A DNA stretch of 46,143 nt from an uncultured Prevotellaceae bacterium (GTDB lineage: Bacteria; Bacteroidota; Bacteroidia; Bacteroidales; Bacteroidaceae): the NCBI GenBank assembly GCA_937900485.1, contig CALCEL010000022.1:1-46143 (forward strand), read 5' to 3'. Within the stretch, counting starts at the first letter, position 1. The number at the start of each line of letters is the position of its first letter. The notes below the pieces were generated by a model. It worked only from the letters and a program-made list of their open reading frames with translations, did not search any database and was not told the DNA's origin. The translations under genes and the position numbers were made by a program. Below are positions 1-9,700 of this stretch, one piece after another.

Positions 1-1
1 G

Positions 2-67
2 TTACCAGAAGATTTATACATAACTGAATTGCAAGATTTTATGTGCACAAGATACAAAATTTTGTAG
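2..67 (+). CDS. Possible C-terminal end of a gene entering from the left edge
   Basis: A reading frame is open from the window edge and ends at a TAG at 65-67, giving 21 residues ending in RYKIL. The composition looks protein-like (mixed acidic, aromatic and hydrophobic residues), but the piece is too short to identify or to prove that it is coded. It precedes a promoter-like site at 94-125, which would fit the end of one transcription unit and the start of the next. Confidence 0.25.
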   Translation, partial: LPEDLYITELQDFMCTRYKIL

Positions 68-93
68 ACATATACAAATTTCTGAACTATTAT

Positions 94-125
94 TTTGTTG
101 ATTGTTAAATAATTAAATAGTTTTC
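94..125 (+). promoter_or_regulatory. Bacteroidota-type promoter candidate
   Basis: TTTG at 94-97, then 20 bases, then TAGTTTTC at 118-125. This differs at one position from the Bacteroidota consensus TTTG-N19-21-TAnnTTTG. Transcription would start near 132, ahead of the small frame at 158. Confidence 0.35.
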
Positions 126-157
126 AAGGGACGACTACATATAAAAAGAAAATAAAA

Positions 158-256
158 ATGATTCAACGCATGGATGGTTTGGGGCAAATAGTTATTGATG
201 ATAGGAAATTGATTGAAGTTTTTGTGAATCCTGTAAAAGAATTAATATATAGATGA
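158..256 (+). CDS. Small hypothetical ORF or gene remnant next to the insertion sequence
   Basis: An ATG-started frame of 32 codons, beginning MIQRMDGLGQ and ending KELIYR, stops at 254-256, 15 bases before the left end of the IS982-family element. A promoter-like site lies just upstream. I do not recognise the product. It could be a real small gene or the first part of a gene cut by an older rearrangement. It does not run into the IS in frame, so simple interruption of this ORF by the element is not shown. Confidence 0.25.
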   Translation: MIQRMDGLGQIVIDDRKLIEVFVNPVKELIYR

Positions 257-270
257 CGATACAATTTCTT

Positions 271-1298
271 ACCCGTTGGCGGAATTAAATTAGTGCGTAC
301 TTAATCCTGTCTATGGGCTTGTTGTTAATGTAGTTGATATATTGTAATGCAGTCAGCGCACTAACTTTGCCAATGATTCTGGCAAACAGACCGCAAGTTT
401 TTATCGCATAGTTTCTGATGACGAGGAACTGGTCTGAAAGTTGTGAAAACAACGTCTCCACCCTCTTTCTTGCCTTAGCGAACGGTATAAAGGTTGGCTT
501 CCAGTCATTCTGGTTTAGTCTGTACGGACATTCAAGTCTGATGTTTGCCGTCTCGAAGAGGTCAAGCTGCACTTCAGCACCAATATAGCCTTTGTCACCG
601 ATATGCTACAGTCATGATAGGTATGCTTGATATCCTTGATGTAGTTGATATCGTGTACGCTTGCCTTGGAAAGGTCGTAGGAGTGAATGACACCACTCAA
701 TCCACAGAGTACATGAAGCTTGTAGCCATAGAAGTGTATTCCTTGTGAGGCACAATATCCAAAATCTGGCGCATTCTCGAATGTCCCAGTTTTTCCCATC
801 TTGCAGCGTTTTCCACGAGCTACGCGGCACACTTCTATTGGTTTGGAGTCTATACAGAAGTAGTCCTCACCTCCATCCATCTCCATTGCCATACGACTGC
901 GTATCTGCTCCTGAAGACTGCCCACCTTCTTGCGGCGGTCATTAAACTGACGGCGTGATATGAGGTGGGGAATCGAAGAACGGCACTCTTTCAGTTTTGC
1001 CTCAAACAGCCAGTTCTCACTGTCTATTCCTTCGGACTCGGCTGCCATGCTCAAGGCGATTATTTCCAAGTCAGAGAAACGAGGGACAGGACCTGGACGA
1101 TGAAAATTTCCAGCATCTGTGACCAAACCATTGGAGAATTTCCAGCATATCTCCAGAAAACTAACGAACTTTGTGTACAAGTTGCACATAACAAGATTAT
1201 ATAAGCTTAAAGCTTGACGATTCTAAGTTAGTAAAAAACCGTGATATGTGCAACTTTTTCGTATACATTCTGTCGACTATTTAATTCCGTCAACGGGT
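271..1298. mobile_element. IS982-family insertion sequence, about 1.03 kb, decayed
   Basis: The ends are imperfect inverted repeats: 269-290 (TTACCCGTTGGCGGAATTAAAT) pairs with 1279-1300, with one mismatch over about 22 bases. The ends are placed at ACCC, as I recall for this family. The single transposase lies on the minus strand and fills the element, as is usual in IS982. The flanks (before: AATTTCTT; after: AAAACTGG) do not match, so no target duplication is visible, suggesting an old copy or a flank lost by recombination. Confidence 0.8.
285..1189 (-). pseudogene. IS982-family transposase, broken by a 2-bp frameshift
   Basis: Reading leftward from an ATG at 1189, the first frame gives a typical IS982 N-terminus (MCNLYTKFV) and the first acidic residue of the DDE site in the CIDSKP motif. 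At 601-604 the sequence carries ATAT where a single AT would keep the frame (DCSIGDKGYIG). After this the correct frame continues to a stop at 285-287 and contains the second Asp (GDKGY) and the catalytic Glu (RVETLFSQL). The frameshift therefore separates the first catalytic residue from the other two, so no active enzyme is expected unless ribosomes slip. Joined length is about 300 residues, normal for the family. The stop codon lies inside the left terminal repeat. Confidence 0.8.
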
Positions 1299-1300
1299 AA

Positions 1301-1403
1301 AACTGGTAAAAAAATATTACTTGGACATCGTCGTGATGTGTGGGCTAAAAAATCCGATTATTCAAATCCTAATTTTTACAAAATATGGGCTGTAAGAAGA
1401 TAA
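1301..1403 (+). pseudogene. Possible C-terminal fragment of an unidentified protein beside the IS
   Basis: A frame open out of the right IS end reads TGKKILLGHRRDVWAKK, continues to a KIWAVRR end, and stops with TAA at 1401-1403. It looks like the conserved tail of a basic, aromatic-rich protein domain. No start codon or upstream part is present, so the rest of the gene is missing. It overlaps the next gene by 19 bases, as often seen for translationally coupled pairs. Function is unknown; a toxin tail followed by its immunity gene is one arrangement that would look like this, but nothing proves it. Confidence 0.3.
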
Positions 1404-1921
1404 TAAAATATGGATGTTTGACTGTGATGATTGTCTTTGTGACATTCTGTGTTATTATGTATATAGGTTTACATAGTACTACTGCGGATGATTACATTAT
1501 TGATTCCGTCAGTTTTCAGCGGGTAATAATCGATGATGAGGATTTTGATTCATGTAAGGTGTATAAGATTGATTTCCATATTCATCCGCATAGTTATTCC
1601 ACGGCGTTCTTAAAGGATATCAGGTCATATTTGAAAGGGTGTGCCGATCCTATTGTAAGTTATTCTGTCGAGACATCATCGGGCAGGAGAGTTGACAGTT
1701 TGTTTGACATGCTGGATCCGACGGTTTATAGAAAATATGAATTATACATTGGATCGGTTAGTTGGTATTGTGCAACAGACATGACTTTAGACTCGATTAT
1801 GTATAACGCAAATCATGATTGGGATTTAACCCGTTACTGTTATCTTGTGAAATATCCTGATACTACAGAAATACCTACTCGGATGATTCTGAAGTTTAAG
1901 GGACGAGAAGTTGTTTGCTAG
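1385..1921 (+). CDS. Hypothetical membrane-anchored protein, 178 aa
   Basis: The protein starts with a short basic stretch and one hydrophobic segment at about residues 9-30, then a soluble part of about 145 residues rich in Asp, Tyr and Ser with a FHIHPH run. It would be anchored in the inner membrane with the C-terminal part in the periplasm. I recognise no family. The start overlaps the end of an upstream reading frame fragment by 19 bases. After the TAG stop the same frame stays open for another 27 codons (to 2003) with protein-like content ending in TESVLP, so the protein may once have been longer. A terminator at 2069-2100 ends the unit. The low G+C relative to the starch locus suggests accessory DNA. 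Confidence 0.5.
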   Translation: MGCKKIIKYGCLTVMIVFVTFCVIMYIGLHSTTADDYIIDSVSFQRVIIDDEDFDSCKVYKIDFHIHPHSYSTAFLKDIRSYLKGCADPIVSYSVETSSGRRVDSLFDMLDPTVYRKYELYIGSVSWYCATDMTLDSIMYNANHDWDLTRYCYLVKYPDTTEIPTRMILKFKGREVVC

Positions 1922-2068
1922 ATTAAGAATGATCTTGAATATTATAACGTTGACAAAAGAGTTTACGTGAATCCCAACGGGATAACAGAATCCGTACTGC
2001 CTTAGTTCCGCATTCTCCGCCAAACACCATGCAAACGGCGGAGACGCGGTTCTTTGAAACGTATCAAT

Positions 2069-2103
2069 AAAGGGCAGCCGCTGCAATGTGGCTGCCCTTT
2101 TTA
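2069..2103 (+). terminator. Rho-independent terminator
   Basis: An 11-bp stem, AAAGGGCAGCC at 2069-2079 pairing with GGCTGCCCTTT at 2090-2100, with a T run at its 3' end. A second inverted repeat, CTCCGCC/GGCGGAG at 2015-2021 and 2037-2043, lies just upstream. It closes the 1385-1921 unit. Confidence 0.75.
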
Positions 2104-2419
2104 CCAACCGCCGGATTTTAGCTGAATCTTGCTTAATCTATCAAAAAGATTTTGTTTGTCATGCTTTGAAGCTAATTCGGTCTGCATATGAGCTGTATGC
2201 CTATATTCTAATCCCATTTTCTTCGTCTTCGTCCTTTAAGAAAAGCGTCAATGATGTGATTTTTGCATAGTTTTTAGTATAAAAAGTATAGCTGGCAGTA
2301 TATATCAGATTTATATTTTTAGTATGCACTGAATCTTTATGCTACTGAATAATAAGAAAATAACATTTATATTTTTTTATATTTTAATTTTAGAACCTTT
2401 TTTGTGTGATTAATAAATA
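2104..2419. other. AT-rich non-coding stretch upstream of the starch operon
   Basis: No credible reading frame is seen here. The sequence becomes very AT-rich from about 2270 and leads into the promoter-like site upstream of the susA-like gene. No clear regulator binding repeat was recognised. Confidence 0.4.
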
Positions 2420-2427
2420 TAAATTTG
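2420..2427 (+). promoter_or_regulatory. Candidate -7 box of the starch operon promoter
   Basis: TAAATTTG matches the Bacteroidota -7 consensus TAnnTTTG. The nearest TTTG (2401-2404) is only 15 bases upstream, so the -33 element is imperfect, as expected for a promoter that needs an activator. Transcription would start near 2434, about 70 bases before the first gene. Confidence 0.4.
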
Positions 2428-2504
2428 CAATCGTTATTCTTTCCAACGGACTCACATCGTGACATAATCCGTGACATGAAAACGCATCATCGGAAGGAAA
2501 TATT

Positions 2505-4397
2505 ATGAACGTAACTAACCACAAAGAAATGTCAAGATTTACCTTAACTATGTTATTCAGTTTGCTTTCTGTTTTAGGCATCAATGCCGCTGACAAGATG
2601 GTGGAGCATGTCCATCCTCTATGTTGGTGGACAGGAATGAGAAATACTGAGCTTCAGATTATGTTACATGGCAAAGGCTTGGGAACCTGTGACGTGGAGC
2701 TGAGGAACGCAGAGAATGTCGTTCTTAACAGTGTGTGTAAGTTCCCTAACAAAAACTACATCATATTATATGTGGATATTAATAATGCGCAGGCTCAGAC
2801 CTTCACCATAGCTTTGGTCAACGGTAAGAAGACTGTCGTCACTATACCTTATGAGCTGAAGAACCGTGAGAACAGAAGACTCGGCTCCTTCGACTCTTCT
2901 GACGTCTTATACCTGCTCATGCCTGACCGTTTCGCTTGCGGTGAGGATAAAGCGAGCAAGGACAAGATGTACAAGGGCATGAGGGAAGACACTTGGAACC
3001 GCTCGGTTGACATGGCGCGACACGGAGGTGACCTTGCAGGTATGACACAACGTCTTGACTATCTGAGTGAGCTGGGCATCACCGCTATCTGGCCAACTCC
3101 ATTGCTGGAGAATAACATGGATGAGCAGTCTTATCATGGTTATGCGATTACTGACTACTATAGCATTGACCAGAGATATGGCTCTAACGATGATTACAGA
3201 GACTTCGTGGCTCAGTCTCACGCCAAGGGTATTAAGATAATCAAGGATATCGTCTTTAATCATTGTGGTTTGCGTAACTTCCTGTTTGAGGACAGACCGG
3301 CTGACGACTGGTTCAATTTCCGCGGTCGTTTCACACAGACCACTTATAAGACTGGTGCCGTGAACGACATACACTCATCTCAGACAGACCGCACTCTCGC
3401 CACTGATGGCTGGTTCGTAAAGACTATGCCTGATTTCAACCAGAGAAACAAGTTTGTCTGTGACTACCTCATTCAGGCAAGCATATGGTGGGTGGAGTAT
3501 GCCGGTGTGGACGGATTCCGTCAGGACACATATCCTTATAATGACTTTGACTTCATGCGTCGTTGGTGTGAGGCGTTGGAGTGTCAGTATCCAGGTTTCA
3601 ACGTGGTGGGAGAGACATGGATTAACAATAATGTAGGCGTCAGCTACTGGCAGAAAGACAGTAAGCTGGCTTACCCGAAGAACTCACAACTGAAGACTGT
3701 CATGGACTTCCCGCTCATGAGTCTTCTCACCAGTGTGGTTGACGAGGAGACCAATGACTGGGACATGGGTATGGCGCGTCTTTATGAATACCTTTCTCAG
3801 GATATCATATATGCCGACCCTAATCATTTGCTCACTTTCCTGGCTAATCATGATACCGACAGGTTCCAGCCAGATAAGGACAAGGCTCAGAACCTGAACC
3901 GCTATATGCAGGCGCTTACTCTGTTGCTGACTCTTCGCGGCACACCGCAGCTGTATTATGGCGATGAGATCGGAATGTACGCGAATAAGAGTGTGAACGA
4001 CGGAGCGCTGCGTCAGGATTTCCCCGGCGGATGGAGCGAGGATGCCAACAATGCTTTCACGAATAGTGGCAGGACAGAGTTGCAGCGTAAGTATTTCGAC
4101 TTCACTAAGCGTCTGTTGAACTGGCGTAAGGGAAATGCGGCCGTGGCTTATGGTAACCTGACTCATTTCGCCGTGCATGACGGTGTATATGTCTACTCCA
4201 GATACTATGAGGGACAGACGGTCACCGTGATGATAAACGGAACTGATAAGAGTACTGAGGTGAGATGCTCCACTTACGACGAGGTGCTTCCAGCGCGTGA
4301 GGCGTCCGACGTCATCAGCGGAAAGAGCGTGAGACTCGACGGCAACCTAAGACTGTCACCGCGTCAGGTCATGGTGCTTGAGTTCGCTAAACAATGA
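2505..4397 (+). CDS. susA: SusA-like neopullulanase / cyclomaltodextrinase, GH13
   Basis: A periplasmic GH13 enzyme predicted to cut imported maltooligosaccharides, cyclodextrins and pullulan fragments. The signal peptide is at about residues 1-29, or starts at Met9. An N-terminal beta-sandwich domain covers about 30-125 with the VEHVHPLCWW opening typical of SusA. The TIM barrel follows: region I DIVFNHCG at 248-255, nucleophile Asp341 in GFRQD, acid/base Glu370 in VVGETW and transition-state Asp450 in FLANHDTDR. All catalytic residues are present. At 630 residues it is close to B. thetaiotaomicron SusA. GGAAGGA about 8 bases before the ATG at 2505 supports that start, although Met9 would give a cleaner signal peptide. 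It is the first gene of the ten-gene starch operon, 94 bases before the GH97 gene. Confidence 0.88.
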   Translation: MNVTNHKEMSRFTLTMLFSLLSVLGINAADKMVEHVHPLCWWTGMRNTELQIMLHGKGLGTCDVELRNAENVVLNSVCKFPNKNYIILYVDINNAQAQTFTIALVNGKKTVVTIPYELKNRENRRLGSFDSSDVLYLLMPDRFACGEDKASKDKMYKGMREDTWNRSVDMARHGGDLAGMTQRLDYLSELGITAIWPTPLLENNMDEQSYHGYAITDYYSIDQRYGSNDDYRDFVAQSHAKGIKIIKDIVFNHCGLRNFLFEDRPADDWFNFRGRFTQTTYKTGAVNDIHSSQTDRTLATDGWFVKTMPDFNQRNKFVCDYLIQASIWWVEYAGVDGFRQDTYPYNDFDFMRRWCEALECQYPGFNVVGETWINNNVGVSYWQKDSKLAYPKNSQLKTVMDFPLMSLLTSVVDEETNDWDMGMARLYEYLSQDIIYADPNHLLTFLANHDTDRFQPDKDKAQNLNRYMQALTLLLTLRGTPQLYYGDEIGMYANKSVNDGALRQDFPGGWSEDANNAFTNSGRTELQRKYFDFTKRLLNWRKGNAAVAYGNLTHFAVHDGVYVYSRYYEGQTVTVMINGTDKSTEVRCSTYDEVLPAREASDVISGKSVRLDGNLRLSPRQVMVLEFAKQ

Positions 4398-4491
4398 CTG
4401 TGAAATTATGAGTTGACGCCAAGTGGATGCGGACGTGTCGTGAGCATATTCAGCAGATACTGCGTCAGATACATTCTAATAATCGACTAAC

Positions 4492-6660
4492 ATGAGACTA
4501 ATTTATTCTATCATGATAGCTGTTGCGGCGTTGACGGCTAAAGCGCAGACACTCTCGTCGCCCGATGGCACTTTGACCATGAGATTCAAGGTTGACGACA
4601 ACGGACGTCCTACATATAATCTGAGTATGGACGGCAAGACGGTTGTGGCTGATAGTCATCTCGGTTTTCAGCTTGTGAGGGAGAATGCGAATAAGGCCGC
4701 AGACTTCGAGTATAAGAGCTTCGCTGATAAACAGAAGATAGAGCAGGTGGCGGATATGATGACCGGCTTCAAGGTGACTGCGGTGACCACATCTTCCTGT
4801 GACGAGACTTGGGCTCCGGTATGGGGTGAGGAGTCAGAGATACGCAATCATTACAATGAGATGCTCGTCGACTTGTCACAACCGATGAATGAAAGGAACA
4901 TAAGGATTCGATTCCGCCTTTTTGACGACGGACTGGGCTTCCGTTACGAGTTCCCGTCACAGAAGAAACTGACATACTTCGTCATCGAGGAGGAGAAGAG
5001 CCAGTTCGCCATGACGGCAGACCATATGGCATGGTGGATAGCCGGTGACTACGACACACAGGAGTATGAGTGGCAGACAAGTCGTCTCAGTCAGATTCCT
5101 GAGCTGATGAGCAAGGCGGTGACTCCGAACTCTTCACAGACTCCCGCTGGTGAGTCTGTAGTGCAGACATCATTACAGATGAAGACAGACGACGGACTGT
5201 ACATCAATCTTCATGAGGCGGCATGTGTGAATTTCCCGACAATGCACCTGGAGTATGACAAGGCGAGCAAGACATTCGTGAGTCACCTCACACCTGACGC
5301 ACAGGGATGCAAGGGACGTGTACAGACACCTTACGACACTCCTTGGCGTACGGTGATTGTGGGAAGAAACGGTAAGGACATCCTGGCGAGCAGGATAACC
5401 CTGAACCTCAACGAGCCATGTAAGATTGAGGACACAAGTTGGATTAAGCCTACTAAGTACGTGGGTGTATGGTGGGAGATGATAACGGGCAAGAGCTCTT
5501 GGGCTTACACCGACGATCTGTTCTCCGTCAAACTTGGTGAGACAGACTATTCCAAGACAAATCCAAACGGGAGACACGGTGCTAACACTAAGCATGTGAA
5601 GGATTATATCGACTTCGCCGCCCGTAACGGCTTTGATGCTGTGCTTGTTGAGGGATGGAACGAAGGATGGGAGGACTGGTTCGGACACCAGAAGGATTAT
5701 GTGTTCGATTTCGTCTCTCCATACCCGGACTTTGACGTCAAGCAGATAAGTGAGTATGCGGCGTCTAAAGGAGTGAAGATGATTATGCATCATGAGACAA
5801 GTTCGTCAACACAGAACTATGAGCGTCATCTGGACAAGGCTTATGACTTCATGAAGAAATGGGGATATGACGCTGTGAAGTCCGGATACGTAGGAGATAT
5901 CATTCCTTACGGCGAGCATCATTACAGCCAGACACTTAATAACCATTATCTGTATTGTGTCAAAAAGGCCGCTGAGCATCACATTATGGTGAATGCGCAC
6001 GAGGCGACAAGACCTACAGGACTATGTCGCACTTATCCTAACCTCATCGGTAATGAGAGTGCGAGAGGTACTGAGTATGAGAGCTTCGGCGGCAACCCGG
6101 TCGACCACACGACGATATTGCCTTTCACACGTCAGATTGGTGGACCGATGGATTATACACCTGGTATATTCGAGATGGACTGCTCTAAGCTGTGTCCGGA
6201 AAACAACAGTAAGGTACGCAGCACTCTGGCGCGTCAGCTCGGTCTTTACCTGGTGATGTACAGTCCTCTGCAGATGGCTGCCGACGTCATTGAGAATTAC
6301 ATGGCTTATGAGGATGCCTTCCAGTTCATCAAGGACGTCCCTTGTGACTGGCAACGCAGCGTCTACCTTGAGGCAGAGCCGGGTGATTATGTCACTATAG
6401 CAAGAAAGGACAAGCACTCTGAGAATTGGTTCGTCGGATCGTCCGTGGATGAGAACGGACACACCAGCACGTTCAGACTCGAGTTTCTGACTCCTGGCAA
6501 GGAGTATGAGGCAACGATCTACGCTGACGGCAAGAACGCCAGCTGGGATAAGAACCCGCAAAGCTACACGATCACTAAACGTAAGGTGACAAGCAAGAGC
6601 GTTCTTAGAATAAAGAGCGCGAGCGGTGGCGGCTTCGCCATCAGCCTGAGACAGTTGTGA
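4492..6660 (+). CDS. susB: SusB-like alpha-glucosidase, GH97
   Basis: A periplasmic, calcium-dependent inverting alpha-glucosidase that releases glucose from maltooligosaccharides. The signal peptide is at residues 1-18, cleaved at AKA-Q. The N-terminal beta-sandwich opens with SSPDGTL, the usual GH97 entry. The barrel starts near KYVGVWWEM (323-330). Glutamates fall in VEGWNEGW (387 onward), HHETSS (435), NAHEATRP (503) and RGTEYE (528), which match the Glu-rich calcium and catalytic positions of the inverting branch (SusB type) rather than the Asp nucleophile of the retaining branch. The C-terminal beta domain ends near 722; SusB of B. thetaiotaomicron has about 738 residues. Nothing appears truncated. 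The gene lies 62 bases before susC. Confidence 0.9.
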   Translation: MRLIYSIMIAVAALTAKAQTLSSPDGTLTMRFKVDDNGRPTYNLSMDGKTVVADSHLGFQLVRENANKAADFEYKSFADKQKIEQVADMMTGFKVTAVTTSSCDETWAPVWGEESEIRNHYNEMLVDLSQPMNERNIRIRFRLFDDGLGFRYEFPSQKKLTYFVIEEEKSQFAMTADHMAWWIAGDYDTQEYEWQTSRLSQIPELMSKAVTPNSSQTPAGESVVQTSLQMKTDDGLYINLHEAACVNFPTMHLEYDKASKTFVSHLTPDAQGCKGRVQTPYDTPWRTVIVGRNGKDILASRITLNLNEPCKIEDTSWIKPTKYVGVWWEMITGKSSWAYTDDLFSVKLGETDYSKTNPNGRHGANTKHVKDYIDFAARNGFDAVLVEGWNEGWEDWFGHQKDYVFDFVSPYPDFDVKQISEYAASKGVKMIMHHETSSSTQNYERHLDKAYDFMKKWGYDAVKSGYVGDIIPYGEHHYSQTLNNHYLYCVKKAAEHHIMVNAHEATRPTGLCRTYPNLIGNESARGTEYESFGGNPVDHTTILPFTRQIGGPMDYTPGIFEMDCSKLCPENNSKVRSTLARQLGLYLVMYSPLQMAADVIENYMAYEDAFQFIKDVPCDWQRSVYLEAEPGDYVTIARKDKHSENWFVGSSVDENGHTSTFRLEFLTPGKEYEATIYADGKNASWDKNPQSYTITKRKVTSKSVLRIKSASGGGFAISLRQL

Positions 6661-6722
6661 TACTTACGATAGAGATATAATAAACTTAATCAACTAATTA
6701 ATAAACCTTTAAATCCAAAAAC

Positions 6723-9700
6723 ATGAAACAGAAACTGAACTTAAGACTTTTTGTGACGTTGTTCGTCGGAGTCTTTGTGTCTGTTAGTGCGTTAGCCCAA
6801 GACATCGTAGTCAAGGGACACGTGAAAGACGACCTGGGTGAGGACGTTATCGGTGCTTCGGTTCGACTGAAAGGTACTGGTACCGGTACTGTTACCGATA
6901 TGAATGGTAACTTTACACTCAAGGCAGAGAAAGGTACGACCTTGGTCGTCCAATTCATTGGTTATATTAGCCAAGAGTTTAAGGCTGCCTCATCAGTTAA
7001 TATCGTCCTCAAGGAGGACTCTAAACTGCTCAATGAGACCGTGGTAGTCGGTTATGGTAGCGTGAAGAAGAGTGACCTTACAGGTTCTGTCATCGCTATC
7101 AAGCCGGATGAGATGACGAAAGGTATAACCACCAACATGCAGGACATGCTCACGGGTAAGATTCCTGGTGTGACGACAATATCTGATGGTGGTGATCCAG
7201 GTGCTAACTCTTCTATACGTATTCGTGGAGGCGCATCCCTGAGTGCGTCAAACGACCCGCTCATCGTCATCGATGGTCTGCCTATGGATAACGACGGAGC
7301 CAAGGGTCTCGGTAACCCGTTCGCACTGGTTAACCCAAGTGATATTGAGACTCTCACTGTCCTCAAGGACGCCAGCGCCACTGCTATATATGGTAGCCGC
7401 GCCTCTAACGGTGTCATCATCATCACTACTAAGAAAGGCTTGAAGGGTAAAGCTCCAAAGGTGACTTACTCTGGCGACGTGAGCGTGTCTAAGTCACGTA
7501 AGCGTTATGAGGTGTTGTCTGGTGACGAGTTCCGTAGTTACGCACAGTCACTCGTGGAGAAGGGTACACTCTCTGCTGCCGCTTACTCACAGCTCGGCGA
7601 TGAGAATACAGACTGGCAGGACCTCATTTACAGAAATGCGGTGTCAACAAACCATCATATCGGTATTGCGGGAGCGCTTCCAAATATGCCTTACCGTGTG
7701 AGCTTCGGTTATACTAACAAGCAGGGTATCGTGAAGAACTCTTCTTTCGAGCGCTTCTCCGGATCTGTCAACATCAACCCTTCTTTCTTCGATAACCATC
7801 TCACGTTCAATGTTAACGCTAAGTACATGCACGGAAAGAACCAGTGGGTGGACTATGGAGTGTTCTCTGCAGCACATCTCGCAGACCCTACTCAGGCTGT
7901 TTATGACTCATCATATGAGACAACTGGCGGTTATTGGCAGAATCTATACACTACGGGTACTAAGAGCTTGACAGACTGGAATTCCGGTGTCACTAACACT
8001 AATACTCCTCAGAACCCTGTCGCTCTGTTGAATAACTACAGCAGAACAGCGAAGTCTAACGCCTTCATCGGCGGCATTGAGGCTGTATACAAGATTCACG
8101 GCTTTGAGGACTTGAGCCTCCACGGCAGTGTGTCCGGCAACTATACTGAGGGTAACAACCCTACAACAATCAGCCCTTACTCTTATAGTAATAACTACTA
8201 TGGATACTCTGGTTATGAGCAGTCATATAAGTATAACCTTCTTGGTAACTTCTTCGTGGAGTATGCGCATAACTGGAATGAGATTCATGACTTCAAGATC
8301 ATGGCAGGTCTCGAGCACCAGCACTTCCACAGAGTAGAGTGGGAAGAGGGTGGCGGCAACTGGCTCGGAACAACTCTCAATCCTTCTGCAAGCTTGTCTG
8401 ACTGGCAGTCTCCAATCTACAGAGCTAACACTGAGAGACTGTTTGAGTCTTCACTCCTCTCTCGTTTCGCTCGTGTCAACTACAACCTCTACGACCGTTA
8501 TCTCTTCACTTTCACTGCGCGTCTGGAGTCATCAAGCATGATGGCTAAGGGTAAGGAGAACACGTTCAACCCTTCTGCCGCTTTCGCTTGGAAGATTAAT
8601 GACGAGTCATGGTTCGGTGATAACGAGGTGCTCTCAGAGCTTAAGCTCAGACTCGGTTGGGGTATAACAGGACAGCAGGGTTCACCTGTCTACTACTATA
8701 CTAAGAGTCGCTACCTCAGAGGTGACATGTACGCCCAGTACTCTCTCGGTAATGAGACTTACACTACAAGCCGTCCGGAGCCAAAGAATGAGGACCTCGG
8801 ATGGGAGAACACAACTACTTATAACGTGGGATTGGACTTCGGGTTCCTTAATGGGCGTATCGATGGTTCTATCGACGCTTACATCAGAAAGACTGATGAC
8901 CTGATAGGTTATGCGTCACAGCCAGCCGGCAACCTCAGCAACTATATGCTGGGTAATATCGGTGACCTGCGCAACAAGGGTATCGAGTTTAATATCAATG
9001 CTCATCCAATCGTGTCAAGAGACTTCTCTTGGACAGTGAACTATAACATTGCTGTCAACAGCAATAAGATCACTAACCTGAACCTCGGTTCTGGCGCAGA
9101 CTACGCTCTGACTGGTGAAAGCACATCAGCCGGACTCAATAATCAGGTCATGGTGAATAAAGAAGGTTATGCCGTTAACTCTTTCTATGTTTATCAGCAA
9201 GTGTATGACGAGAATGGCAGACCTATCGAGGGACAGTATGTGGATAGAGACGGTGACGGTAAGATTACTGACAGCGACAGATATGTCTACAAACATGCTG
9301 ATGCTGACGTGCTCATGGGTATGACTAACAAGTTCATCTACAAGAACTGGGATTTCAGCTTCACTCTGAGAGCCAGCCTGAACAACTACGTCTACTATGA
9401 CTTCCTTTCAAACAAAGCAATCGTGTCTGCTACTGGTATCTATAGCAACAGCGCCTTCAATAACACAACAAGTGAGGCTGTCAAGCTCGGATTCCAGGGA
9501 GATAAGTTGAATTATTACGCAAGTGACTATTTCGTACGTAATGCGTCATTCTTGAGATGTGACAACATTACTCTCGGTTACTCTTTCAACCGTTTGTTCG
9601 AGACAGCGAGCTATCATGGTCTTGACGGTCGTGTGTACTTCCTCGTGCTGAATCCTTTTGTCATCACGAAGTACGACGGACTTGACCCAGAGCTCTCTGC

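Noticed and set aside
158..1403. One gene interrupted by the IS982 element, joining the small ORF at 158-256 with the tail at 1301-1403
   Set aside because: The left frame stops at 254-256, before the IS end, and no other left frame stays open into the element. No target duplication marks the join, so the two pieces cannot be shown to be one gene.
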